A DNA stretch of 46,366 nucleotides, taken from positions 1 to 46,366 of the forward strand of contig JAERSV010000008.1 in the NCBI GenBank assembly GCA_016845345.1, in the 5' to 3' direction. Positions within the stretch are counted from its first letter, which is position 1. Each line of letters opens with the position of its first letter. The notes beneath the pieces are model-generated. The model did no database searches, had not been told where the DNA came from, and saw only the letters and a list, made by a program, of their open reading frames with translations. The stretch comes from Methanobacteriota archaeon. Its GTDB lineage: Archaea; Thermoplasmatota; Poseidoniia; Poseidoniales; Thalassarchaeaceae. This document shows, in pieces, positions 15,235 through 25,500 of this stretch. Made by a program: the position numbers and the translations under genes.

Positions 15235-18200
15235 CTACTGCTGGCCCTGTTGGAAATGGCCGGCATATTGGGCTGCGTATTGTCGAGCAGTATCCTCTGG
15301 ATATCCTTGAGCAATCAATTGTTGAACATAGGCTTCCTGTGGGTCCATATCATCGACTCCAGCGAATCCACTAACGTCTTCCTTACCGCCGCGCATTCGC
15401 ATTACAAGCATGGTAATGATGACAATCACTAGTAAAGCGACTGCGCCAAGTCCTGCGTAGAGTATTGTGTTGGACATTCCGCCACCTTGGGTTTCGGTAG
15501 TTCCATCGTCACAACCCTCTGCATTTGGATTTTCAACACATGGGTCAACATTGACTTCAACAGGTGGTAAATTAACATCAATCTGCTGATATAGAGTCCA
15601 TGTTTGACCATCGCCTTCAACAATCTTCAGGTAGATGGTTTGAGTAGATCCATTCTCATCATACAAGTCCTCTAACTTCAATTTCAAACTGAATGCTGAG
15701 TCATCACCAAGGTTTCGGACATCTGCGAACTTACCGTCTCGCAACTGTTGTACCTTGTTGTCAATGGTCTCGTTTAGAATTGAGGAATCGAGTGCCGCTT
15801 CAATTGCCACATCTCCATTCTCGCTTCCAGATATTACTGTACCATTCACCCACACATAATCACCGGTCTGGGTTGAGCCATCCAATGGGGTATTGATTTG
15901 CCAAACTGGTTGGTCATCGCCGTAGTCCTCTGGAACCACTACGAAGTACATCTTGACTTTCTCTGAGTCACGACCTGCGCGGTCAATAACTTCCAACTCA
16001 ATTCGGATTGGATTTTCAGCAAATCCGGATGGGTCTGCAGTCTGGTTGACGAAAGTGTAAGTCCAGTCACAACCCATTGCGGCAGTTCGCTCAAAGGTGT
16101 GTCCATCATAATCATTAGACGGGTTATTCCATGGGTAATCCTGGAAAACAGTCCATGTGTAAAGCGTGATTCCGCTTTCACCACCCATTGCATCTGGGTC
16201 TTGTGAACCACAAGCATCGAACTTGACCTTCACATCTCCACTAGCAGATAATTTTGCAAGATAGACTGGCCAATCTGAACCACCAGATTCCTTAGTGCCA
16301 TGGTCAGCCAAACTTTCAGGATAAAGTGGGTGTTCTGAAACAGTTACATTAGCAACTGGGTCTGACTCATCAGCCAAGATATCGTTAGTTTGTAGTGTAA
16401 TGTGAGTGATTCTTGTGTGTCCTTCTGCATCATGAATATACAGAGTTACTTCCCATGCCGCATCCTGAATACAACCAGTTCCGTCAGGGTTTGTGTCAAC
16501 GAGACAGAAAGTTACCTGATGTGAATCATCTGCTCGGTGAGCAAATTCAGTGTTTGGTGGGAATTGATTGCGGTCCCAGTCAGTTGCGCCTCGAATCTCC
16601 CAGTCCGCGTTCAATCCAGTAAGAGTGGATGTAAATCCGAAATCAACTACGCTACCTGACTTTAGGTAAACTATATCGGAATAATCACCAGATGCATCTG
16701 CTTCTGATGGTGGTGCTCCGTTGATTGTTAAATCCCATCCGTTACCAGCGATTCCGAGTTCTGTTGGGTAAGGAGATACTTGGTAGGCAAGCAAGTTGCT
16801 GCGTAGGGGTGAGGAGGTGCTTCCAAATGGTTCTGAGACACTTGGGTTCTCAACATCAATTGTGCTTACAATTAGACCGCCGCTACCTACTCCACAAGTC
16901 GCTAGCATATGCATGCTAGAATCTGAATCATGGTTTAGTAGACTGTGGAATGTACCCTGCTGTGCATTGATAAGACCGCCACAAGGTGTTGGAAGTTTAT
17001 CTGAGCCTGCACTTGCTGTTGAAAGTGCGGCATTTGCGACATAGTTTCCATTGTTCATGCCGAGCCATGCAGTGCTACTGACATTCGCAAGAAGAGGGTG
17101 GTATGGGTCAGCAATGTTGAGATTACTGTGCTCCACCTGATTACCTGCTGTGTCACGGTTTAGAATAACCATGTTGTACAACAAATTATCATCCAATCCT
17201 TCAGCATAAGGACCAAGATGGATTTCAATAGTTCCACCAGCCATCATGTAATTCTTGAGGATGTTTTCAGTTGCTGATTCTCCAAGTCGGCCATAGTAAT
17301 TACCCGCTTGAACGTTAGCGGTAGTCTGCCATGGCAAGAGAACCTTGTCGTAATGGTCTAACCAACCACTAGCGAGATAGGTATCCCAATCACTCTGTCT
17401 AAATTGAGTGTAGGTCATTCCCATTGCCTCTAAGTCCATCTTTACACTCTGCAAACGATTTTGGTCTGTTGGGTTTGATAGAATAGCTACATCAACCATA
17501 TTTGCAAATGTTATTGTGAAATTGCGCTGGTTACCAGATGCAGTACCGTCAGTAAGTTTTGCGTAGAATCGCAAGTCATAGGTCTCACCATTTACCCATC
17601 CGTTGAAGGGCTGGAATGTTGCCTGGCTATTCTCGTGTGATGCAAGAGTTATCGGGCTGTTTGTTGAAGTGGTTGAAGATACTGTAGTTCCAGATGAATC
17701 AACAATATCTAGGTAAATTTCGTAATCACCTGCTAATACACCATTACTCAATGGTACAGTGAACTGGTGGGTTAGTGCTGCATCAAATGGATATACACAG
17801 TCGTAATCCACATCTTCAACACAATCTAATACATCGGGACGATACAATGTTACATCCACAGATGCAACCTCAAAGATGACCTTTGACACGTTGTTTCCAA
17901 CCGCGACTTCTTTGGTATTGGTCCAGTTGTTTCCAGCAGTTTGATTGTCAAATATACTCATCACGTCAATTCGATATATGCCCTGCTGGAAATTATGTAC
18001 TCCAACAGATACATTGCGCTCTTCACGTGCATCAATACCGGATACCGATGAATAGTAAGTCTGGTCAGAAGTAAATGTGTACTCCTGTACAGTAATGTTG
18101 TCAAGTGCGAAACCAGCGAATCCAGAAGAACCATTGATACCATCACCATTTGTCATGAAGCGGAATGTCAAATCGACTTCTGCGCCTTCCATTGATGTAC

Positions 18201-21200
18201 ACTCAGTACGCCAGTTATTGGAAGGACCTGTACGGTTCTGTATAACGATGTGAGTCAAATCTAGTGTGACTGACTTAACGATACCTTCACTATCAAACCA
18301 TACGACATAATTGCCCTGGTCTGTGTGGTCTCCCATATATTCAACTTCGTCAAATATGCCGTCATCATCAATGTCTTCACAACTTTGGTTTGGACCACCA
18401 ATGATTCCATTTTCATTGTAGTCATTCCATGAACCATAGACAAGACCTTCGTAGGTTTGTGAGCCTTTGCGCCAGCTAATTTCTAGAGCACCATATTCGT
18501 TGACTCCAACAATATTGCCATCCTGATCACTGAGGTAATCTGCCTCTGCGAAATAATCGAATGTTAGGTAAGCAAAGTCACCACCCATATTACGCAAATC
18601 AATGGTTTGGAGAGTCATTGACTCATTCCAGTTGTCATCGTATCCTGAATCAGGATGCCCGAACCAGTAGGCATTACTGCCGAACAAAGGCCGGTTTCCT
18701 GGTACAATTGCATTTTGAACACTTGCATCAGTATCGTCTACGATTCCACCGTCGCCATCGCTATCATCACCAAACATGTATGCACATGCGCTTGGCTCAA
18801 AGTCCTCAACATCCTTACATGGATTTGTGAAAAGAGCATTCGGTTGAGCGGTATACACTGTTGCCTTGACATCGAAATCCATCACAGTATTACCTGCATT
18901 TTCAATGATAACATCAATTGGCATATCTCCAGATGCATACAAGGCCCCTCTGTCTTGAGATGTTATCTCCTTGACCGCTGGGTCGTACAGATTTAGAACA
19001 TCCATCTTCCAGCGCGTGTCATCATTGCTTGCATCCTCATTATTGAATCCAGTAGGAGATGTTACAGCACTCTCTATCAGGTATTCAGTACCATTTGTGA
19101 AATATGCATTCAAAGTAATGGTTTGCTCATCACCTGGAGCGAAGTTATTGAGATTCAACGACTGTGAAACTGGCTGAATCTGTCCGAACTGCGTGACGGT
19201 CTTCTTGATTGTCAGGTTGTCAAACGCCATTCCATCCCACTGGGTATTTCGTGATGTGTTGTCACGACCCACACTTCCTTCGTATCCTGATCGGAAACGG
19301 AATCGTAGGTCAATTGTATCACCAGCCCAAGGAGTCAAATCCAGTGAATTGTTTCCTTTGAGATCCATCCAGCTGTAATTTGTACCAAAGATGTGGTAAA
19401 TGCGGCTAGTGTATTCAACAGAACCGCCATTACTGTAAAACTCGTTAATTCTTACAGCATCGTATCCACCACGATAGATAATAGGAACCCATCCTTCATC
19501 ATCGGTGTAAACATCAATGTTACATGAATCATCATAAATCACCATTCCTGAGATTTGACCTTGGGAGTTAACGTAATGCACAACTGAATAACCGACACTA
19601 CAATACAAATCAAGTTCGAGAGATGCTGCATCAGCACCAGTCAAATCGATGTTTTGCAAGATAAGCCCATCATCTTGGTTGGATAGATATCCACTCTCCA
19701 TTTGATTGCCAGCAGTTGCATTTGGTTGCCAAGTTCCAGCCCACATATAATCAGTCGGATTAACATCCGCTTCATCTCCTTCGGGATTCGCAGAATGGTT
19801 TGACGCAACCTCTTCGTGCCAGTAATATGCCTCTCGGTCATAGTCAGCATTAGCCCAAGTACAACCTGTACCACAGTTTGAAACTGCGGATGTTTCATAA
19901 TCATTTGAATAAACAGTAGTGTCTACTCCGCCTGTGATTTCTTTCACTGAAACATCAACATCCACGCTTCCAGTGATGGAATTTAATCCAGTGTTTTGAA
20001 CTGTAACATTAACTTCACGAGTACCCTCGCCAACTGTCATTCTTCCTGTATCGGGATTGAAACTTGCTGGTGAAACTGTCATTCCAGAAATTCCAACATC
20101 TTCGTTATCAAGTTGAACAACGGAAATAGCATCAAGATTTCCACATCCAAAACCATTCAGTTGTGGATTGAGTGGGTCAAATGCGCATCCCTTTGAGTCA
20201 ATGTGTAGTGCACCGTTTGAGTATTGGTATGTGTAGTCACGATTGCCTATTGCTAAGTCAAGAGCACTAGTTGGGCCGCCAGCAAACTGGCCTACAAGGA
20301 CCATAGTTGGTCGACGACCAACTGGCATAGATTGTGGTTGATAGTATCCGCCACTACCATCTGATAGGATAATTTGAACGGTGTTCAATTCCTCTAGGTT
20401 GTCAGTTGAATATGAGGTCACAGTATTACCACTAGCCCCTTGCAAACTTGTAATTGTTGAAGTTGTTGGAACTACTAAGTCAATACTTCCATCTTGATTA
20501 ACATCCTGCAATTCAACTGAAGCGGGAATGAATGAGCCTATAGTCGGAGAAACCGCAATTTGCTGCCAATTATTCTGTGTTGCACAGGGAGCCGCAGCAC
20601 AACTCTGTAAGACAACGGTTGTCAAGTTGGTGATTGCCATAGTGTCAATCTTGCCGTCACCATCCTCATCAGCGATATCAAAACTACCACTTTCGGAGTT
20701 CAACTTGATTGTGTGTTCCTTGTTAGGGTCATTCCATGCAGCAAATGTATCGAGCGTACATTCGAATTCAACGATGGAAACGTTATCCCAATCTCCATCA
20801 GCAAATCCAGTTGCTGCATTGAAGCCTGGCCAAAAGTGTAGGAATGCATCCAAATCTTCACAATCGTTTCCGATCGGGCCACCGACTACTGCTTCACCGA
20901 AGTTTCCGAGCCTGATGTCTGCATACACCTTGTTTGCAAGATTGTCAAGTGTTGTGATCTTATGGTTTGTAGCGGCGTTGTTACGCTGAGAACCACCAAG
21001 ATAAGTTAGGAGACGTTGTGTACCAGAAGCCAAATCTTGCAATTCAAGAGCGACAATATCGTCAACTCCATCACCATTAACATCACCAATTTGGAAATTC
21101 CATACAATGTCACCCATTGTGTAAACTGCATCCTCGCTGAAAGTTCCAGCGCAATCCTCATTTCTCAAAACTGTGAGGTTACCACGGATTACTTCTGTGC

Positions 21201-21609
21201 CTCCAAAGACCTGAATATTCCCTTGGTAGAACACAATGTCATCTTGGCCATCGTCATCAATGTCACCGACTTCAACACCACCAACATCTGCAATGTCAGT
21301 GAATCCGGCACGGCGGCTTGCGTTATTCGAAACCCAAAGGTCAGTTCGGTCTTGGTAATTCCCGTTATCATTCCAGAGAATGGACAAGAAGTTGCCCATC
21401 TCACTCGCGGTCACAATATCGTCATCACCGTCACAATCAAAGTCACCAGTTGCAAGGTCCAGAGGATTCCTTGTAACAGGGTATTGCTTTGAATTACTCG
21501 CCGATACATCCAGTACTGCCAACGAAGTTGACAACACCATCAGTGCGACTAGTGCGAAGGCTTTGACCCGCATTTTATTCATATTCAGTTCTAAGGTATG
21601 GCTCGACAT
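15235..21609 (-). CDS. Giant (2124-residue) membrane-anchored surface protein with FG-GAP repeats
   Basis: The signal peptide is clear (VKAFALVALMVLSTSLAVLDVSA); ATGs at 21582 and 21573 give a shorter, more typical N-terminus than 21609. Residues about 50-480 hold FG-GAP/VCBS repeats such as ATGDFDCDGDDDIV and IGDVNGDGVDDIVA, which bind Ca and form a propeller. About 540-1350 are beta-sandwich modules (CARDB-like VNVTVQNTGLNSITGSVDV). Around 1370-1540 lies a stretch, DVAILSNPTDQNRLQSVKMD to MMAGGTIEIHLGP, that resembles a glutamine-amidotransferase-like fold. A single membrane helix (about 2046-2066) follows and then a cytoplasmic tail with AYVQQLIAQGYPEDTARQYA. It is probably an adhesin or large surface receptor; ligand unknown. 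No introns or frameshifts are seen. Confidence 0.82.
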   Translation of the reverse strand: MSSHTLELNMNKMRVKAFALVALMVLSTSLAVLDVSASNSKQYPVTRNPLDLATGDFDCDGDDDIVTASEMGNFLSILWNDNGNYQDRTDLWVSNNASRRAGFTDIADVGGVEVGDIDDDGQDDIVFYQGNIQVFGGTEVIRGNLTVLRNEDCAGTFSEDAVYTMGDIVWNFQIGDVNGDGVDDIVALELQDLASGTQRLLTYLGGSQRNNAATNHKITTLDNLANKVYADIRLGNFGEAVVGGPIGNDCEDLDAFLHFWPGFNAATGFADGDWDNVSIVEFECTLDTFAAWNDPNKEHTIKLNSESGSFDIADEDGDGKIDTMAITNLTTVVLQSCAAAPCATQNNWQQIAVSPTIGSFIPASVELQDVNQDGSIDLVVPTTSTITSLQGASGNTVTSYSTDNLEELNTVQIILSDGSGGYYQPQSMPVGRRPTMVLVGQFAGGPTSALDLAIGNRDYTYQYSNGALHIDSKGCAFDPLNPQLNGFGCGNLDAISVVQLDNEDVGISGMTVSPASFNPDTGRMTVGEGTREVNVTVQNTGLNSITGSVDVDVSVKEITGGVDTTVYSNDYETSAVSNCGTGCTWANADYDREAYYWHEEVASNHSANPEGDEADVNPTDYMWAGTWQPNATAGNQMESGYLSNQDDGLILQNIDLTGADAASLELDLYCSVGYSVVHYVNSQGQISGMVIYDDSCNIDVYTDDEGWVPIIYRGGYDAVRINEFYSNGGSVEYTSRIYHIFGTNYSWMDLKGNNSLDLTPWAGDTIDLRFRFRSGYEGSVGRDNTSRNTQWDGMAFDNLTIKKTVTQFGQIQPVSQSLNLNNFAPGDEQTITLNAYFTNGTEYLIESAVTSPTGFNNEDASNDDTRWKMDVLNLYDPAVKEITSQDRGALYASGDMPIDVIIENAGNTVMDFDVKATVYTAQPNALFTNPCKDVEDFEPSACAYMFGDDSDGDGGIVDDTDASVQNAIVPGNRPLFGSNAYWFGHPDSGYDDNWNESMTLQTIDLRNMGGDFAYLTFDYFAEADYLSDQDGNIVGVNEYGALEISWRKGSQTYEGLVYGSWNDYNENGIIGGPNQSCEDIDDDGIFDEVEYMGDHTDQGNYVVWFDSEGIVKSVTLDLTHIVIQNRTGPSNNWRTECTSMEGAEVDLTFRFMTNGDGINGSSGFAGFALDNITVQEYTFTSDQTYYSSVSGIDAREERNVSVGVHNFQQGIYRIDVMSIFDNQTAGNNWTNTKEVAVGNNVSKVIFEVASVDVTLYRPDVLDCVEDVDYDCVYPFDAALTHQFTVPLSNGVLAGDYEIYLDIVDSSGTTVSSTTSTNSPITLASHENSQATFQPFNGWVNGETYDLRFYAKLTDGTASGNQRNFTITFANMVDVAILSNPTDQNRLQSVKMDLEAMGMTYTQFRQSDWDTYLASGWLDHYDKVLLPWQTTANVQAGNYYGRLGESATENILKNYMMAGGTIEIHLGPYAEGLDDNLLYNMVILNRDTAGNQVEHSNLNIADPYHPLLANVSSTAWLGMNNGNYVANAALSTASAGSDKLPTPCGGLINAQQGTFHSLLNHDSDSSMHMLATCGVGSGGLIVSTIDVENPSVSEPFGSTSSPLRSNLLAYQVSPYPTELGIAGNGWDLTINGAPPSEADASGDYSDIVYLKSGSVVDFGFTSTLTGLNADWEIRGATDWDRNQFPPNTEFAHRADDSHQVTFCLVDTNPDGTGCIQDAAWEVTLYIHDAEGHTRITHITLQTNDILADESDPVANVTVSEHPLYPESLADHGTKESGGSDWPVYLAKLSASGDVKVKFDACGSQDPDAMGGESGITLYTWTVFQDYPWNNPSNDYDGHTFERTAAMGCDWTYTFVNQTADPSGFAENPIRIELEVIDRAGRDSEKVKMYFVVVPEDYGDDQPVWQINTPLDGSTQTGDYVWVNGTVISGSENGDVAIEAALDSSILNETIDNKVQQLRDGKFADVRNLGDDSAFSLKLKLEDLYDENGSTQTIYLKIVEGDGQTWTLYQQIDVNLPPVEVNVDPCVENPNAEGCDDGTTETQGGGMSNTILYAGLGAVALLVIVIITMLVMRMRGGKEDVSGFAGVDDMDPQEAYVQQLIAQGYPEDTARQYAAQYAGHFQQGQQ

Positions 21610-21742
21610 ACAAGACCAACCGACTTTACACGTTCTTATTACCCCTTTCGTGCGCGTGTGCGAAAAATGCTATGCCAATTGGCTTTCAGTATAACGATTT
21701 AATAAATTAAGTGTTAGTTTTCCAGACCGTCGCGTTACAACG

Positions 21743-21749
21743 CAAAAAA
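21743..21749 (-). terminator. U-tract terminator after the 210-residue gene
   Basis: A run of seven T on the minus strand, preceded by CTTC and a shorter T5 run about 35 bases earlier, lies about 55 bases downstream of the 210-residue gene's stop. Archaeal RNA polymerase terminates on such U-tracts without a hairpin. The rest of the 193-base gap holds an AT-rich TATTAAAT-like box (about 21695-21707) that may drive the downstream giant gene. Confidence 0.4.
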
Positions 21750-21802
21750 AGAAGAAAATGAGGCAATTATTTGCTCTAAAAATAGTATGGTATTCACACC
21801 AA

Positions 21803-22435
21803 TTAAACCGCGTCAAGCCATGCTGGAGCCGGGCCAAATCCCTCTCTAGTACCACCATAAATTTTGACAAGTTTTCCTAGTTGATATTGAGTCTCAATCC
21901 AACCCTCCACAAGATCATCGTCCAAATCATGTCGCCCATGAATTGTCTGAACTATCACATCAACTGGGAGGGCCATTACTCCAAATCTTCGAACAGCAAT
22001 TCGTAATGCCTCGCGTAACCATCCTTCGGCTTCTGGCTCAGTAGAGGGTGACCCTTGGGGTGGCTTTGGTGCTTCATCATACTCGTCGAGAATTGCTCTC
22101 AAGTCATCAACACTAGGTGATTCCTCTTTGTAGATTCCAAGCTTTGACATTTCTTCATCTATATTCAATTCACCAATGATTCTGCGTACAGTCAACACAC
22201 TCTCAGGATTTGGAGTTGGTCCTGGAAGTGGTTTGCTTGCTCTCCCTGATGACGAAGAGGAACTCATAATCGGGTCGCCATCTGAACCAATGCTAAGGCG
22301 CTCAAGTAATCCGATGCCACTGAGGCCGATTTTCTGCCGCCAAGATTCAACCCAATCCATTTCACCCTCGACAAGAATGACGATGTCGTCATCTGGCGAC
22401 CGGAATCGATAGCAGGAGCGTATTTCGTCTACCAC
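21803..22435 (-). CDS. Conserved-looking acidic protein of unknown function
   Basis: The 210-residue soluble product lacks a signal peptide. Residues about 8-45 (IVILVEGEMDWVESWRQKIGLSG) look like a small beta-hairpin plus helix module. A Ser/Pro linker (about 55-80) and a Pro-rich acidic linker (about 118-138) separate it from a C-terminal helical domain, LREALRIAVRRFGVMALPVDVIVQTIHG to WIETQYQLGKLVKIYGG, which may be winged-helix-like. It sits between the two giant surface genes on the same strand, with about 80 bases to the upstream one. No family is recognised; a regulatory or chaperone role for the neighbours is possible but not shown. Confidence 0.6.
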   Translation of the reverse strand: MVDEIRSCYRFRSPDDDIVILVEGEMDWVESWRQKIGLSGIGLLERLSIGSDGDPIMSSSSSSGRASKPLPGPTPNPESVLTVRRIIGELNIDEEMSKLGIYKEESPSVDDLRAILDEYDEAPKPPQGSPSTEPEAEGWLREALRIAVRRFGVMALPVDVIVQTIHGRHDLDDDLVEGWIETQYQLGKLVKIYGGTREGFGPAPAWLDAV

Positions 22436-22514
22436 GACCTATAGCGGATAGAGGTGGTTCTTGAACCAACCGTTAAAATGGGGTAAATTCAATCATTCAT
22501 TTACTCATTTGGTT

Positions 22515-25500
22515 TCAATCAAGCAAGCGGAATTTACCGTCGCCCTCTTGTTGCCATCGAGAACCATCTAGGTGTTCGTACACAGTAATTCCGTCGTTTA
22601 CTTGGTATTCCCCACCACCTGGTAAATCAAGGTAAGAATCTAGAACACTTCTATCATCCACGGATATGGCATTCTCCTCAGTTAATTCTGGTTCTGGTGC
22701 CTGTGGTGTTAGTTCCATTGTTTCCTCCTGCTGGCCAACAATTGAAGGGTGGATTGATTCTAGTTCCACAGATTCTTCAAGTGCCCCCATTTTATCATTA
22801 AAGAGTGATTCCTCATTAACTTCCAAAAGCTCCGGCTCTCTCCTATCACGCATTGCAAACATCACACTGATTGCACCGATTCCGATCAACATCAAAACGA
22901 ATGCTGATATCATCCAATTGATTGGAGATTTACCTGCAACTTCTGCTGATGTACCATCATCTTGTACTGGCTCGTTGTCACTAACTATCTCATCTGGAAC
23001 AAAACGCGGTGAAAGAAGTACTGCGGTAGTTTCCCATTGTCCAATTGATGTGTTCACAGACTCATCAACTTGCTCAAATTCTAACGAAATTTGGAAGATT
23101 CCTGAAATTTCTTCATTCTCTTCTGCAGTACAATCATATTCTGCTCGACCTGCTGGTGTAATCTCAAAAACCGTTGGTGTACAATCAAACGGATGCATAG
23201 ATGAATTAGGAGAAATATGGACAAATCCGTTCGCGTCACCACTATTCGTAACAGTACATTTGATGAAATGTGTTGATGAAGATAAATTACCTATTTTCCC
23301 ATTATACGCGATACTTGGCAATGTGAGTTCCTCATCATAATTACTGCACGAGATGTGCCATTCCGGCGCTGGCGGTGGAGTTGCAAAGACATCCAAAGAT
23401 GCGGTCTGTGAATTGACTTGCCAATCGGAAGTAGAAAGCGCCATAGAAATTGTATGAATTCCAATCGTTGGAATAGTGACGGTGTAGGTTCCCGCACCTC
23501 CAGTTGGTTGAACTACCTCAATTAATTCTCCATTTAGAGAAATTTCAAGGTCCATTGAGCAACCAATTGAACAGATTGCATCATAAGCAATATCAAAAGT
23601 TCCCGGATGCAAAACAAGAGGAGCGGATGACTGGATAATTAAGGACAATATATCCTCATCGGGAAGCAATGTCATGATTGCATCAGGACCAGAGACTTCA
23701 TCATCGGCGATATTCCCATACTGGTCAATCACTTGTAATTCAAATTCGTACTCTCCTGGAGAAAGCGTCGTCAAGTCTTGTGTGTAATTCGCCTCCATAC
23801 TAAAGTGCCTAGCATCTAATTTCCCATTTATTCCATGTAACATTGCATTTGCAATCGCTCGGTGACCAGCATCGGTGAAATCATCATTGCCATCAGTCCA
23901 CTCTGGATGCTCAGGGCCATCATCAGATAGTGGAACTAAAGTCACCCAACTCCTTGTTGAGGCTATTTCTGTAATGATTCTGTTCTTTTCACTTATAGTC
24001 TGGAATTCACCATACTGGAAGCAACCGGCTGGACCTGTCCCAATGTGACAAATATAATCAGGGTCAATTTCCATGACTCCGATATAGATTTGAGCGCCGG
24101 TAAATGCTAGATTATCAAGCAACAGAGGATAAGAAGATTGCCACACACTGGATGATGAAGATTTGTAATCACGGATTGGAATTATCGTAATAATATCTGG
24201 ATTTGCCGAGGTAATATCGTATTGTTTAGAGAGGAAAGTAGTAACTGAACCCCATGAATCTGAGATATTTGTTAGAGTAAGTCCGGGCCAAGTCTGGTTT
24301 AATTCGTTAAATATAATCCCCGTCGTACTATTATTAGCACTAGAAGCACCAACTCCCATTGTTTCTCCTGAGCCAAGAGCAACATAAGAGGAAATGTTGA
24401 GAGGATCACTCATTACTGGATTAGTTAGTGGAATCGATGTCGAATAACCGTTAGGTCCTTTGATTTCTAAAGATGCAGATGAGTTATCACGAGAAGTAGC
24501 GAGCCATTGGCTAGATACTCTCCAAGAAAGATTTGAGTTATCTTCACTCACCACAGTCAATGGTCCTTCATTTGGTGGAGTTGAATCAATAAGATGAATT
24601 TTATCAATTACCGCTGATGACCAATTTTCTTCGTTCAAATTTATGTCTATAACTCTGAATCTAATATCCCACCAGCCCAATTCAGCATGAGACAATGAGA
24701 TTGAACCATCATACACTTTTGAAGCGTCGTGCCAATACAATGGAACAACGAAATCATCTTCTGTATCAATAGGATTGATGATGTGTGCAAACATGTAAAG
24801 GTCAGTTCGATTTTGAACTGCTGCAGCCTGAAATACCAATTCAACCCCTGGCTGTGTCTCACACACTGCAACTATAACTTGCTCACAGCCACTAACACTC
24901 AAAAACTCAAATTCAGGAAATACCGGCCTCAAAATCAAAGTCTCGTACCACGCACCAACCCCCGAAGGTGTGCGTGAGTTTCCTGCTGCATCAGTCATCC
25001 ACAGCCACAATGCCATTGAATCACCATACTCTGCAGAATGCTGAGATGTGTCATAAAATGCAATGTAATTATTGTGAAGAGTATCCCAACTCATGCTTGA
25101 AAGCGATGCAGGAGGCCATGAGGAAATGCTTCCAAGCCCTTGTAAGTGCCAATCAATAGTAGCATCAGATTCGTTGCCTAATACACTCACGCGTATCTCA
25201 ACTAAATCTCCAACTCTAGCCTCAGTTACTTCTTGACCATCAACGTAGAAGGAGATATCACTAACTTCTGGCAAAATATCGTCAATAAAGTTGACCGAAA
25301 GTTCATCCAAAACCACCTCGTGAGAATCCAATGTAATCCCTCGCGCCATTATTGGGAATGTACCGAAAGTTACTTCAGCCCATCGACCAGCAGTAGTATT
25401 CACATGCGCATTTAGAGCGGAGACAATAGAACCATTCTCACCCAATTTTTCTGTTAACTCATAGGGGAACATGACAAACGAACTAGTGAATCCACCCATG

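Noticed and set aside
15087-15374. 95-residue plus-strand frame over the ahcY/giant-gene gap
   Set aside because: It overlaps both flanking minus-strand genes; its codons are explained by the hairpin region and by antisense of the conserved C-terminal tail.
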